Source: Ectopseudomonas khazarica
GTDB taxonomy: Bacteria > Pseudomonadota > Gammaproteobacteria > Pseudomonadales > Pseudomonadaceae
Direction: 5' to 3'
NCBI RefSeq assembly: GCF_004521985.1
Contig: NZ_SBHZ01000002.1
Location: 62,001-126,000, forward strand
DNA length: 64,000 nucleotides
Every line of letters begins with the position of its first letter. Position 1 is the first letter of the stretch. The notes beneath the pieces are model-generated. The model did no database searches. It saw nothing but the letters and a program-made list of their open reading frames with translations, and had not been told where the DNA came from. The translations under genes were made by a program, and so were the position numbers. Shown here piece after piece: positions 22,643 to 32,141 of this stretch.

Positions 22643-22666
22643 AAGGCCCGCCAATTGGCGGGCCTT
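22643..22666. terminator. Terminator between dld and clpB
   Basis: aaggcccgccaa followed directly by its complement, a 24-base perfect palindrome, with an A-run on the left so the T-run reads on the minus strand, terminating clpB. It may also stop read-through from dld. Confidence 0.75.
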
Positions 22667-22687
22667 GTCGTTTGCCGCTGCGACCGA

Positions 22688-25252
22688 TCAGGCGAAGACG
22701 ATCTCGTCGCCCGCCACCTTGGCCTTGACCTGCACACCCGGAGCGAAGTCGCCTGCCAGGATGCGCTGCGCCAGCGGGTTCTCGATCCAGCGCTGGATCG
22801 CACGCTTGAGCGGGCGCGCGCCATACACCGGGTCGTAACCGACGGCGATCAGCTTGTCGAGCGCCTCCGGCGTCAGTTCCAGGCTCAGCTCACGCTCGGC
22901 CAGGCGGCCACGCAGGCGCTGCAGCTGAATCTCGGCGATGCCGGCGATCTGCTCGCGGCCCAGCGGCTCGAATACCACCACCTCGTCGATCCGGTTGATG
23001 AACTCGGGGCGGAAGTGGCTGCTCACCGCGTCCATCACCGCCGCGCGCTGCGCTTCCCTGTCGCCGACCAGTTCCTGGATCTGCGCCGAGCCCAGGTTGG
23101 AGGTCATCACGATCACGGTGTTCTTGAAGTCCACGGTACGCCCGTGGCTGTCGGTCAGCCGGCCATCCTCGAGCACCTGCAGCAGCACGTTGAACACATC
23201 CGGGTGCGCCTTCTCGACTTCGTCCATCAGCACCACCGAGTAGGGTTTGCGGCGTACCGCCTCGGTCAGGTAACCGCCCTCCTCGTAGCCGACGTAACCG
23301 GGCGGCGCACCGATCAGGCGCGCCACGCTGTGCTTCTCCATGAACTCGGACATGTCGATGCGCACCAGCGCCTCCTCGGTGTCGAAGAGAAACTCGGCCA
23401 GCGCCTTGCACAGTTCGGTCTTGCCCACCCCGGTCGGGCCGAGGAAGAGGAACGAGCCGCTCGGTCGGTTCGGGTCCGCCAGCCCCGCGCGCGAACGGCG
23501 CACGGCGTTGGCCACGGCGACCACCGCTTCGTCCTGGCCGATCACCCGCTGGTGCAGCAGGCCTTCCATCTTCAGCAGCTTCTCGCGCTCACCCTCGAGC
23601 ATCTTGCTCACCGGGATGCCGGTCCACTTGGAAACGACCTCGGCGATTTCCTCGTCGGTGACCTTGTTGCGCAGCAGCTGGTTCTCGCTCTTGCCGTGCT
23701 GGTCGACCATCTGCAGGCTGCGTTCCAGATCGGGGATCACGCCGTACTGCAGCTCGGCCATGCGGTTGAGGTCACCCTTGCGCCGTGCGGCCTCCAGCTC
23801 GGTCTTGGCCTGTTCGATCTTCTGCTGGATCTGCGCCGAACCCTGCACCTCGGCCTTCTCCGACTTCCAGATCTCGTCGAGGTCGGCGTACTCCTTCTCC
23901 AGCTTGGCGATGTCGTCTTCGAGCTTGATCAAGCGTTTCTTGGTCGCCTCGTCGTCTTCCTTCTTCAGCGCCTCACGCTCGATCTTCAGCTGGATCAGGC
24001 GGCGATCCAGACGATCCAGCTCCTCGGGCTTGGAGTCGATCTCCATGCGAATGCGGCTGGCGGCCTCGTCGATCAGGTCGATGGCCTTGTCCGGCAGCTG
24101 ACGGTCGGTGATGTAGCGATGGCTGAGCTTGGCCGCGGCGATGATCGCGCCATCGGTGATGGTCACCCCGTGGTGCACCTCATAGCGCTCTTTCAGGCCA
24201 CGGAGGATGGCGATGGTGTCCTCCTCGCTCGGCTCGTCCACCAGCACCTTCTGGAAGCGACGCTCCAGCGCGGCGTCCTTCTCGATGAACTGGCGGTATT
24301 CGTCCAGCGTGGTGGCGCCAACGCAATGCAGCTCGCCCCGCGCCAACGCCGGCTTGAGCATGTTGCCGGCATCCATCGCGCCCTCGGCCTTGCCAGCGCC
24401 AACCATGGTGTGCAGTTCGTCGATGAACAGAATCACCCGGCCTTCCTGCTTGGCCAGCTCGTTGAGCACCGCCTTGAGGCGCTCCTCGAACTCGCCACGG
24501 AACTTGGCGCCGGCGATCAGCGAGCCCATGTCCAGCGACAGCAGGCGCTTGTCCTTCAGGCCATCGGGCACCTCACCGTTGATGATGCGCTGCGCCAGCC
24601 CCTCGGCGATGGCGGTCTTGCCGACACCGGGTTCACCAATCAGCACCGGGTTGTTCTTGGTACGCCGCTGCAGGACCTGGATGGTGCGGCGGATCTCGTC
24701 GTCACGCCCGATCACCGGGTCGAGCTTGCCGTCCTCGGCACGCTTGGTCAGGTCGACGGTGTACTTGTCCAGCGCCTGGCGCGACTCCTCGACATTGGGG
24801 TCGTTGACGGCCTGGCCGCCACGCAGGTTGGCGATGGCATTTTCCAGGGCCTTCTTCGATACGCCCTGGCCAAGCAGCAGCTTGCCCAGCCTGGTGTTCT
24901 CGTCCATGGCGGCGAGCAGCACCAGCTCGCTGGAAATGAACTGGTCGCCCTTCTGCTGGGCCAGGCGGTCGGCCTGGTTGAGCAGGCGCGCCAGGTCCTG
25001 CGACAGATTGATGTCGCCGGTGGGATTCTGCAGCTTGCCGAGCTGGTCCAGCTCGCGGGTCAGGCCCTGGCGCAGGCTGTTGATGTCGAAGCCCACCTGC
25101 ATCAGCAGGGGCTTGATCGAACCGCCCTGCTGCTCGAGCAGGGCCTGCATCAGGTGCAGCGGTTCGATGGCCGCGTGGTCCATGCCCACGGCCAGGGATT
25201 GGGCGTCGGAGAGTGCAAGTTGCAGCTTGCTGGTCAAACGATCGATACGCAT
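22688..25252 (-). CDS. clpB: Disaggregase chaperone ClpB
   Basis: AAA+ hexamer that, with DnaK, extracts polypeptides from aggregates. It has 854 residues. The N-terminal Clp repeat domain (1-145) is followed by the first AAA module with [13 protein letters not shown], the coiled-coil M domain (about 405-520) that docks DnaK, and the second AAA module with [13 protein letters not shown]; the pore loop GYVGYEEGG is visible. A sigma-32-type promoter and an Anr-like box lie upstream. DnaK, DnaJ and GrpE partners are encoded about 12 kb away in this window. Confidence 0.99.
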   Translation of the reverse strand: MRIDRLTSKLQLALSDAQSLAVGMDHAAIEPLHLMQALLEQQGGSIKPLLMQVGFDINSLRQGLTRELDQLGKLQNPTGDINLSQDLARLLNQADRLAQQKGDQFISSELVLLAAMDENTRLGKLLLGQGVSKKALENAIANLRGGQAVNDPNVEESRQALDKYTVDLTKRAEDGKLDPVIGRDDEIRRTIQVLQRRTKNNPVLIGEPGVGKTAIAEGLAQRIINGEVPDGLKDKRLLSLDMGSLIAGAKFRGEFEERLKAVLNELAKQEGRVILFIDELHTMVGAGKAEGAMDAGNMLKPALARGELHCVGATTLDEYRQFIEKDAALERRFQKVLVDEPSEEDTIAILRGLKERYEVHHGVTITDGAIIAAAKLSHRYITDRQLPDKAIDLIDEAASRIRMEIDSKPEELDRLDRRLIQLKIEREALKKEDDEATKKRLIKLEDDIAKLEKEYADLDEIWKSEKAEVQGSAQIQQKIEQAKTELEAARRKGDLNRMAELQYGVIPDLERSLQMVDQHGKSENQLLRNKVTDEEIAEVVSKWTGIPVSKMLEGEREKLLKMEGLLHQRVIGQDEAVVAVANAVRRSRAGLADPNRPSGSFLFLGPTGVGKTELCKALAEFLFDTEEALVRIDMSEFMEKHSVARLIGAPPGYVGYEEGGYLTEAVRRKPYSVVLMDEVEKAHPDVFNVLLQVLEDGRLTDSHGRTVDFKNTVIVMTSNLGSAQIQELVGDREAQRAAVMDAVSSHFRPEFINRIDEVVVFEPLGREQIAGIAEIQLQRLRGRLAERELSLELTPEALDKLIAVGYDPVYGARPLKRAIQRWIENPLAQRILAGDFAPGVQVKAKVAGDEIVFA

Positions 25253-25322
25253 AAATGTCCTTCCTCCAGAAGAGCGGGCCGGGACAACATCCCCGAAAAC
25301 CGATACCCGCCGAGATGAAGAC

Positions 25323-25351
25323 TAGATAAGGACGATTACGCCGTATTCAAG
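25323..25351 (-). promoter_or_regulatory. Sigma-32-type promoter of clpB
   Basis: On the minus strand, CTTGAAT, 13 bases, then CCTTATCTA, against the RpoH consensus CTTGAAA-N11-15-CCCCATNTA. It lies about 70 bases before the clpB ATG. Confidence 0.75.
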
Positions 25352-25361
25352 ATCAGGCGAT

Positions 25362-25375
25362 TTGATCCAGGTCAA
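25362..25375. promoter_or_regulatory. Anr/FNR-like box upstream of clpB
   Basis: TTGAT-CCAG-GTCAA matches the FNR/Anr consensus TTGAT-N4-ATCAA at 9 of 10 arm positions. It lies just upstream of the clpB -35 and just after the nitroreductase stop. Confidence 0.45.
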
Positions 25376-25381
25376 GCGCGC

Positions 25382-26119
25382 CTACAGCCAGGTGACCTGT
25401 TGCTCCAGCGGGAAGCGCAAGCGCGGGTTGTACACGCCCTTCTCGCCCTGGCGGCCGACGGCCAGGAGCATGATCGGTATGGCCTGGCGCGGAATCTCCA
25501 GCACGCGGCGCAGGCGCACTTCATCGAAGCCTTCCATCGGGCAGGTCGCGTAACCGTGGCTGTGGAAGGCCAGCATCAGGTTCTCGGCCGCCAGCGCAGT
25601 GGACTTCACCGCCCACAGGCGCATGTCCGCCCGGCTGTTGGGCGTTCGCATCAGGGCCTTGCGCAGCCCCAGCAGGCGTACCAGCTGGCGCTTGAACAGC
25701 CCGAGCAGTCCCAGCGGCCCCTGGTTGTACTGAAACGGCGCGGTCTTGCTGTAGAAACTGCGGATGCGGGCCGGCACCTCGGCTTCCGGCCAGTAGTCGA
25801 TGACGTTGCGGCACGCCTGACGCCAGGTGTCCGGACGGGCCAGCACGGCGATGATCAGTGGCGCCCGAGCAGCATTCTGGCCCATGCAGACCGGGTGCAG
25901 GCGGGCCAGCAGGCCCGGGTCGCGAATGACCTGGAAGCTCCAGGGCTGCAGGTTGCAGGAATTCGGCGCCAGCACGGCCAGCTCCAGGCAGTCGCGGATA
26001 ACGTCGTCCGCCACCGCTTCGGGCGTGAAGCGGCGCACGGCACGGCGCCCTTCGATCAGCGCGCGCAACTCGGCCGGCGACGCCATGGCAGGCAATTGCT
26101 CGTTGGGAAAGCTGGTCAT
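25382..26119 (-). CDS. Nitroreductase family protein
   Basis: An FMN-dependent oxidoreductase-type protein of 245 residues; the substrate is unknown. Family features are the N-terminal EGRRAVRRFTPEAV with FMN-phosphate-binding Arg residues, APNSCNLQPWSFQVI, and the C-terminal YATCPMEGFDEVRLRRVLEIP followed by MLLAVGRQGEKG. The start at 26119 is preceded by GAGGAG. It is upstream of clpB in the same orientation, but clpB has its own promoter. Confidence 0.88.
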   Translation of the reverse strand: MTSFPNEQLPAMASPAELRALIEGRRAVRRFTPEAVADDVIRDCLELAVLAPNSCNLQPWSFQVIRDPGLLARLHPVCMGQNAARAPLIIAVLARPDTWRQACRNVIDYWPEAEVPARIRSFYSKTAPFQYNQGPLGLLGLFKRQLVRLLGLRKALMRTPNSRADMRLWAVKSTALAAENLMLAFHSHGYATCPMEGFDEVRLRRVLEIPRQAIPIMLLAVGRQGEKGVYNPRLRFPLEQQVTWL

Positions 26120-26251
26120 GGTTGCACTCCTCGGCAAGTCGTCCGATTAAGCAAGCGAACGACCGCATGAACAAGGGTGCATGAGGAAATGGCCGTGGTT
26201 TTGGCCGATTCGCCACGCCTGCCGGCTCGTTCGAGCTGGCAGGCCCACGGC

Positions 26252-26737
26252 TCAGAGGCCGAGCGCTTTCTCGACGGCCTGGATGAGCGCCGGGTCGTCC
26301 GGCGTGGTGCGTGGGGAGAAACGCGCCAGCACACGACCGTCCTGGCCAACCAGGAACTTCTCGAAGTTCCAGGTGATGTCGCCCGGAAACTCGGCGCCCT
26401 CACCGGCGAGCAGGCGATACAACGGATGGCGCCCTGGGCCGTTGACCTCCAGCTTGCTGCCCAGCGGAAAGCTCACCCCGTAGTTGAGGCTGCAGAACTC
26501 ACGGATTTCCTCCTCGCTGCCAGGTTCCTGGCCGGCGAACTGGTTGCAGGGCACACCGAGCACGGTGAAGCCATTGCCCTTGTACTGCTGGTAGAGCTTC
26601 TCCAGCCCGGCGTACTGAGGGGTCAGGCCGCACTTGGAGGCGACGTTGACCACCAGTACCACCTGGCCCTTGTAGGGCGCCAGCGGCAGTTCCTGGCCGT
26701 CCAGCGCGCGTAGATTGAGATCGTGAAAGGCACTCAT
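26252..26737 (-). CDS. Glutathione peroxidase family (thiol peroxidase, BtuE-like)
   Basis: Reduces hydrogen peroxide and organic hydroperoxides with thioredoxin or glutathione. It has 161 residues. The peroxidatic Cys is at 36 in NVASKCGLTPQY (Cys, not selenocysteine). FTVLGVPCNQFAGQEPG carries the conserved Gln and a second Cys, and the catalytic Trp-Asn lies in DITWNFEKFLV. The start at 26737 gives the compact family N-terminus MSAFHDLNL; a longer frame upstream is unsupported. It is separated from slyD by a terminator. Confidence 0.95.
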   Translation of the reverse strand: MSAFHDLNLRALDGQELPLAPYKGQVVLVVNVASKCGLTPQYAGLEKLYQQYKGNGFTVLGVPCNQFAGQEPGSEEEIREFCSLNYGVSFPLGSKLEVNGPGRHPLYRLLAGEGAEFPGDITWNFEKFLVGQDGRVLARFSPRTTPDDPALIQAVEKALGL

Positions 26738-26816
26738 GACGAACTTCCTCAGCGAATTCAGTGCAGCGGGCGCGTGGCCCTGAAACGGCTGGCCCGAAGA
26801 CCAACGGGCATGCATG

Positions 26817-26840
26817 AAAAAGGCGCCCTGAGGCGCCTTT
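26817..26840. terminator. Terminator after slyD
   Basis: aaaggcgcc-ctga-ggcgccttt-like hairpin flanked by an A-run on the left, which reads as a T-run on the minus strand, directly after slyD. Confidence 0.8.
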
Positions 26841-26906
26841 ATCGCAAACTTCAGCTTAGCAGTGGTTCCGCCAAGGGGAACGACCGCAAGTCGCCCGACA
26901 GGCAAC

Positions 26907-27392
26907 TCAGTGGTGGTGACCACCTTCGCCATGGATGTGACCGTGGGCCACTTCTTCGGCGCTGGCTTCACGCACGTCGACGACCTTGACCTTGAAGTTC
27001 AGGCGCTGGCCAGCCAGCGGGTGGTTGCCGTCGACGGTCACGTCGTCGCCGTCGATATCACGGATGGTGACGATCTGCATGCTGCCGTCCGGGCCGGACG
27101 CGTGGAACTGCATGCCCACTTCCAGGGTGTCGACGCCTTCGAACATGGCGCGGCTCAGGGTCGCGACCAGCTCGGCGCTGTACTCGCCGTAGGCTTCTTC
27201 CGGCTCGACGGAGACTTCGACTTCGTCGCCCGCCTGCTTGCCCACCAGGGCCTTCTCCAGGCCGACGATGATGTTGCCGGCGCCATGCAGGTACACCAGC
27301 GGCGCGCCGCCAGCGGAGCTGTCGATCACCTCGCCGGCATCGTTGGTCAGGGTATAGTCGATGGAGACGGCCTTGTTGGCGGCAATCAGCAT
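26907..27392 (-). CDS. slyD: FKBP-type peptidyl-prolyl isomerase SlyD
   Basis: Cytoplasmic prolyl isomerase, chaperone and nickel-binding protein. It has 161 residues. The FKBP domain is at 1-70 and 125-145, with the insert-in-flap chaperone domain between (PEEAYGEYSAELVATLSRAMF onward). The His-rich tail HGHIHGEGGHHH is shorter than that of E. coli SlyD but should still bind metal. The start at 27392 is preceded by AAGG; longer upstream frames are unsupported. It is divergent from the DUF3565 gene. Confidence 0.96.
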   Translation of the reverse strand: MLIAANKAVSIDYTLTNDAGEVIDSSAGGAPLVYLHGAGNIIVGLEKALVGKQAGDEVEVSVEPEEAYGEYSAELVATLSRAMFEGVDTLEVGMQFHASGPDGSMQIVTIRDIDGDDVTVDGNHPLAGQRLNFKVKVVDVREASAEEVAHGHIHGEGGHHH

Positions 27393-27403
27393 GTGGAGAC
27401 CTT

Positions 27404-27688
27404 TTGCGAAAGAGAAATGAACGGTCAAGTCTAACCAAGGCTGGTCGCGATTGCGACCCGACCCCGGACAAACGGGCCGCATGGATCGTTGATTTTCGTC
27501 AGGACGAACATGGCGATTGGCTGGCAGTCTTGTCTTGTGGTCATACTCAGCATGTACGCCACCGACCGCCCTGGCAGAATCGGCCCTGGGTACTCGATCC
27601 CGAACAGCGCCAGGCCAGGCTGGGCAGCCCATTCGCCTGTGGCTGGTGCGCCAGGGATCGGTCGCACGAACCCTCCAAGGAAGCTTAA
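27404..27688 (+). CDS. DUF3565 domain protein
   Basis: A small protein of up to 94 residues with the DUF3565 core: WIVDFRQDEHGDWLAVLSCG, HTQHVRHRPPWQNRPWV and a terminal CGWCARD. The Cys/His pattern (SCGHTQHVRH, CGWC) suggests metal binding; function unknown. There is no ATG or GTG in frame; the only upstream start is a TTG at 27404, so the N-terminus is uncertain and the conserved part begins near residue 26. Its TAA is followed immediately by the ackA ATG, so it may be the first gene of an operon with ackA-pta. Confidence 0.75.
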   Translation: MRKRNERSSLTKAGRDCDPTPDKRAAWIVDFRQDEHGDWLAVLSCGHTQHVRHRPPWQNRPWVLDPEQRQARLGSPFACGWCARDRSHEPSKEA

Positions 27689-28873
27689 ATGTCGGCACGC
27701 AACATTCTGGTGATCAACTGCGGCAGTTCGTCGATCAAGTTCGCGCTGGTCAACGAGGCACAAGAAACCTTCATCCTCAGCGGCCTGGCCGAGCGCCTGG
27801 GCAGCCCCGAGGCGGTCCTGCACTGGCGCCTGGGTGAACACAAGGACAGCCTGGCGCTGCCAGGCGCGGACCATCGTCAGGCCCTGTCCCATCTGCTGCC
27901 GATCGTGCAGCAGGCCGCAGCCGGCGCCCTGCACGGCATTGGCCACCGCGTGGTGCACGGCGGTGAACACTTCTCCGGCGCCAGCCGCCTGGATGCCTCC
28001 AGCCTGCACAGCATCCGCCAGATCGCACCACTGGCGCCGCTGCACAACCCCGCCAATCTGCAGGGCATCGAAGCGGCGATGAAACTGTTCCCGGACCTGG
28101 TCCAGGTGGCGGTCTTCGACACCGCCTTCCACCAGACCCTGCCCGAACACGCCTTCCGCTACGCCGTCCCGCAGGCGCTGTACGCCGAACATGGCGTGCG
28201 CCGCTACGGTTTCCACGGCACCAGCCACCGCTACGTCAGCCAGAAGGCCGCGCAGATGAGCGGCCTGGCGGTCGAGGCCAGCAGCTGGCTGGTAGCCCAC
28301 CTGGGCAACGGCAGCTCCACCTGCGCCGTGGAGAACGGCCTAAGCCGTGACACCAGCATGGGGCTGACTCCGCTGGAAGGTCTGGTGATGGGCACACGCA
28401 GCGGTGACGTCGACCCCAACCTGCACAGCCACCTGGCGCGAACCCTGGGCTGGAGCCTGGAACAGATCGACGCCATGCTCAACCACGACAGCGGCCTGCT
28501 CGGCCTTTCCGGGCTGTCCAACGACATGCGTACGCTGGAGCTGGCGCGCGAGCAGGGCCACCCCGGCGCCACGCTGGCCATAGAGGTGTTCTGCTACCGC
28601 CTGGCCAAGTCACTGGCCGCCATGAGCTGCGCCCTGCAGCGTCTCGACGGCGTGGTCTTCACCGGCGGCATCGGCGAGAACTCGGCGCTGATCCGGCGCA
28701 AGACCCTTGACCATCTCGGCCTGCTCGGGCTGAAGCTCGACGAGCAGGCCAACGCCCGCTGCATACGCGGCATAGCCGGCGCGATTCATGCGCCAGGCCA
28801 CCCGCGCGTGCTGGTGGTGCCCACCAATGAAGAGCGGCAGATCGCCCTCGACACCCTTGCCCTGCTCGACTGA
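27689..28873 (+). CDS. ackA: Acetate kinase
   Basis: Interconverts acetyl phosphate and acetate with ADP/ATP. It has 394 residues. Signatures are [14 protein letters not shown] at the N-terminus, [27 protein letters not shown] with the catalytic Asp, [23 protein letters not shown] and [11 protein letters not shown]. It starts at the stop codon of the DUF3565 gene and is followed 9 bases later by pta, with which it forms the overflow/arginine-pyruvate fermentation acetate pathway. Confidence 0.98.
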   Translation: MSARNILVINCGSSSIKFALVNEAQETFILSGLAERLGSPEAVLHWRLGEHKDSLALPGADHRQALSHLLPIVQQAAAGALHGIGHRVVHGGEHFSGASRLDASSLHSIRQIAPLAPLHNPANLQGIEAAMKLFPDLVQVAVFDTAFHQTLPEHAFRYAVPQALYAEHGVRRYGFHGTSHRYVSQKAAQMSGLAVEASSWLVAHLGNGSSTCAVENGLSRDTSMGLTPLEGLVMGTRSGDVDPNLHSHLARTLGWSLEQIDAMLNHDSGLLGLSGLSNDMRTLELAREQGHPGATLAIEVFCYRLAKSLAAMSCALQRLDGVVFTGGIGENSALIRRKTLDHLGLLGLKLDEQANARCIRGIAGAIHAPGHPRVLVVPTNEERQIALDTLALLD

Positions 28874-28882
28874 GGCTTTTTC

Positions 28883-30976
28883 ATGCACACATTCTTCATC
28901 GCCCCCACCGGTTTCGGTGTCGGTCTCACGTCCATCAGCCTCGGCCTGGTCGGTGCCCTGGAGCGCAGCGGCCTGAAGGTCGGCTTCTTCAAGCCCATCG
29001 CCCAGCCGCATGCCGGTGACCTCGGGCCGGAGCGTTCCAGTGAACTGATCGCCCGCACCCATGGCCTGCACTCGCCCAAGCCGCTGCCACTCAGCCATGT
29101 CGAGCGCATGCTCGGCGACGGCCAGCTGGACGAGCTACTGGAAGAGATCATCAGCCTCTATCAGCAGGCAGCCGCCGGCAAGGACGTGGTCATCGTCGAA
29201 GGCATGGTGCCGACACGCCACGCCAGCTACGCCGCGCGCGTCAACTTCCACCTGGCCAAGAGCCTGGACGCCGACGTGATTCTGGTCAGCGCACCGGAGG
29301 ACGAGAGCCTCACCGAACTGTCCGACCGCGTCGAGATCCAGGCCCAGCTGTTCGGTGGGCCGAAGGATCCGAAGGTACTCGGGGTGATCCTCAACAAGGT
29401 ACGCAGCGAGGACGGTATCGATGCCTTCGCCGAGCGCCTGGAAGACCTGTCACCGCTGCTCAAGAGCGGCGACTTCCGCCTGCTCGGCTGCATCCCCTGG
29501 CAGGACGAGCTGAACGCGCCGCGCACCAAGGACATCGCCGAGCTGCTCGGCGCCCGCATCCTCAATGCCGGTGACTACGAGCAGCGGCGCATGATGAAGA
29601 TCGTGCTCTGCGCCCGCGCCGTGGCCAACAGCGTGCAGTTGCTCAAGCCCGGCACCCTGGTGGTGACGCCCGGCGACCGTGACGACATCATCCTCTCGGC
29701 CTGCCTGGCCGCGATGAACGGCGTGCCGCTGGCCGGCCTGCTGCTGTGCAGCGATTTCGCCCCCGACCCGCGCATCATGGAACTTTGCCAGGGAGCGCTG
29801 GCCAGCGGCCTGCCGGTGATGACGGTAAGCACCGGTTCCTATGACACCGCCACCCATCTCAACCGCCTGAACAAGGAAATCCCGCTGGATGACCGCGAGC
29901 GCTCGGAGAAGGTCTCCGACTTCGTCGCCGGGCACATCGACCATGACTGGCTGCGCACCCGCTGTGGCACGCCGCGCGAACTGCGCATGTCGCCACCGGC
30001 ATTCCGCTATCAGCTGGTGCAGCGGGCCAAGGCCGCTGCCAAGCGGATCGTCCTGCCCGAGGGCAGCGAGCCGCGTACCGTGCAGGCTGCCGCCATCTGC
30101 CAGGCGCGCGGCATCGCCCGCTGCGTATTGCTGGCCAAGCCGGAAGACGTGCAGGCCGTGGCGCGTGCGCAGGGCATCGAACTGCCGGACGGCCTGGAAA
30201 TCCTCGATCCGGACCTGATTCGCGGTCGCTATGTCGAGCCGATGGTCGAACTGCGCAAGGGCAAGGGCCTGAATGCGCCGATGGCCGAGGCACAACTGGA
30301 AGACACCGTGGTGCTGGGTACCATGATGCTGGCGCTGGATGAGGTCGACGGCCTGGTGTCCGGCGCCATCCACACCACCGCCAACACCATTCGCCCGGCC
30401 CTGCAGCTGATCAAGACCGCTCCCGGCTACAACCTGGTGTCCTCGGTGTTCTTCATGCTGCTGCCGGACCAGGTGCTGGTCTATGGCGACTGCGCGGTGA
30501 ACCCCGATCCGAACGCCGAGCAACTGGCCGAGATCGCCCTGCAGAGCGCCGCCTCCGCGCAGGCCTTCGGCATCGCGCCGAGAGTGGCGATGCTCAGCTA
30601 CTCCACCGGCGACTCCGGCAGTGGCGAGGAAGTGGAGAAGGTCCGCGCAGCGACCCGCCTGGCTCGCGAGAAACGCCCGGAGCTGCCACTCGACGGCCCG
30701 CTGCAGTACGATGCCGCCGCCATCGACAGCGTCGGCCGGCAGAAGGCGCCGAACAGCCCGGTCGCCGGGCGTGCCACGGTGTTCGTGTTCCCCGACCTGA
30801 ACACCGGCAACACCACCTACAAGGCCGTGCAGCGCAGCGCCGACTGCATCAGCGTCGGCCCCATGCTGCAGGGCCTGCGCAAGCCGGTGAACGACCTGTC
30901 GCGCGGTGCGCTGGTCGATGACATCGTCTATACCATCGCACTGACGGCGATTCAGGCGGCGGACCTGCCGAGCTGA
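28883..30976 (+). CDS. pta: Phosphate acetyltransferase
   Basis: Interconverts acetyl-CoA and acetyl phosphate. It has 697 residues, the long form: an N-terminal P-loop-like BioD/DRTGG regulatory region (about 1-370, with FIAPTGFGVGLTSISLGLV) and a C-terminal catalytic PTA_PTB domain (about 375-697) with IVLPEGSEPRTVQAA, VSGAIHTTANTIRPALQLIKT and FPDLNTGNTTYKAVQR. It is the second gene after ackA. Confidence 0.98.
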   Translation: MHTFFIAPTGFGVGLTSISLGLVGALERSGLKVGFFKPIAQPHAGDLGPERSSELIARTHGLHSPKPLPLSHVERMLGDGQLDELLEEIISLYQQAAAGKDVVIVEGMVPTRHASYAARVNFHLAKSLDADVILVSAPEDESLTELSDRVEIQAQLFGGPKDPKVLGVILNKVRSEDGIDAFAERLEDLSPLLKSGDFRLLGCIPWQDELNAPRTKDIAELLGARILNAGDYEQRRMMKIVLCARAVANSVQLLKPGTLVVTPGDRDDIILSACLAAMNGVPLAGLLLCSDFAPDPRIMELCQGALASGLPVMTVSTGSYDTATHLNRLNKEIPLDDRERSEKVSDFVAGHIDHDWLRTRCGTPRELRMSPPAFRYQLVQRAKAAAKRIVLPEGSEPRTVQAAAICQARGIARCVLLAKPEDVQAVARAQGIELPDGLEILDPDLIRGRYVEPMVELRKGKGLNAPMAEAQLEDTVVLGTMMLALDEVDGLVSGAIHTTANTIRPALQLIKTAPGYNLVSSVFFMLLPDQVLVYGDCAVNPDPNAEQLAEIALQSAASAQAFGIAPRVAMLSYSTGDSGSGEEVEKVRAATRLAREKRPELPLDGPLQYDAAAIDSVGRQKAPNSPVAGRATVFVFPDLNTGNTTYKAVQRSADCISVGPMLQGLRKPVNDLSRGALVDDIVYTIALTAIQAADLPS

Positions 30977-31229
30977 CCCCGGGAATGCGCCATGTCCCGC
31001 AACGAACCGGGCGCACCGGCGGCCGGCATGCATGGCGCAAGCCCGAGGCAGACGAAACCCTCTGGTCATGGCTGGCACTTGCAGGTCAGTGCACAGCCGT
31101 TAACCTTGGCGCCGAACCAGCTCGCCGCACGCAATGCCGCAGCTCTTTCAACCGCAACGGGGCTCAGCGAAAGCCCCATTCTCAGGCTGCCCGCCGGGCG
31201 TGCAGCCTGCCTACGGAGGCGTTCGCCCG

Positions 31230-32126
31230 ATGCTGCACTTTCTCCCTGCGCCACTGCGCGGCCTGATCGCCGGGCTGCTGTTGGCACTCAACACGCTGTT
31301 CTGGTGCTGGCCGCTGTTCATCGTCGCCCTGCTGAAACTGCTGCTGCCGTTCGCCCCCATCCAGCGCGCGCTGCGCTTCGTCATGCACGGCATCGCGGAA
31401 AGCTGGATCGGCGTCAACAAGTTCTGGATGCGCCTGGTCGGCACCATCGAATGGAACGTCCAGGGCCTGGAGCGCTTCGATACCCGGCACTCCTACCTAG
31501 TGACCAGCAACCACCAGAGCTGGGTCGACATCCTCGTGCTGCAGTACCTGCTCAACCGGCGCATGCCGCTGCTGAAGTTCTTCCTCAAGCAGGAGCTGAT
31601 CTGGGTCCCGGTGATCGGCCTGTGCTGGTGGGCGCTGGAGTTTCCGTTCATGAAGCGCTTCAGCAAGGAGTACCTGGCCAAGTACCCGGAGAAACGCGGC
31701 CAGGACCTGGCCACCACTCGCAAGGCATGCGCCCGCTACAAGACCAACCCGGTGGCGGTGTTCAACTTCCTCGAAGGCACCCGCCTGACCCCGGCCAAGC
31801 ACGCCCAGCAGCAATCGCCGTTCAGGCATCTGCTCAAGCCCAAGGCTGGCGGCATCGCCTTCGTGCTGGATGCCATGGGCGAGCAACTGCACGCCATCGT
31901 CAACGTCACCATTCACTACCCGCACGGCGTGCCGGGCTTCTGGGACCTGCTCTGCGGTCGCCTGGACGCCGTCCAGGTGCGTTTCCGGCAGGTCGACATC
32001 CCGCGTGAATTCATCGGCCGCAACTACGACCAGGACGAGGACTACCGCCGGGCCTTCCAGCAGTGGGTCAACCGTCTGTGGGAAGAGAAGGACGCGGAGC
32101 TCGCCAGCCTGCACCAGCAGGCCTGA
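31230..32126 (+). CDS. PlsC-type acyltransferase (YihG-like)
   Basis: Inner-membrane 1-acylglycerol-3-phosphate acyltransferase-like protein of 298 residues, most similar in pattern to E. coli YihG. An N-terminal hydrophobic segment (LIAGLLLALNTLFWCWPLFIVALL) is followed by the catalytic NHQSWVD (HX4D), the substrate motif FMKRFSKEYLAKYPEKRG, and the FLEGTRLTPAKH block. I chose the ATG at 31230, preceded by GGAGG; upstream frames are not conserved. A hairpin at 31159-31177 separates it from pta. Confidence 0.9.
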   Translation: MLHFLPAPLRGLIAGLLLALNTLFWCWPLFIVALLKLLLPFAPIQRALRFVMHGIAESWIGVNKFWMRLVGTIEWNVQGLERFDTRHSYLVTSNHQSWVDILVLQYLLNRRMPLLKFFLKQELIWVPVIGLCWWALEFPFMKRFSKEYLAKYPEKRGQDLATTRKACARYKTNPVAVFNFLEGTRLTPAKHAQQQSPFRHLLKPKAGGIAFVLDAMGEQLHAIVNVTIHYPHGVPGFWDLLCGRLDAVQVRFRQVDIPREFIGRNYDQDEDYRRAFQQWVNRLWEEKDAELASLHQQA

Positions 32127-32141
32127 GCGACGCTGCCGGGA

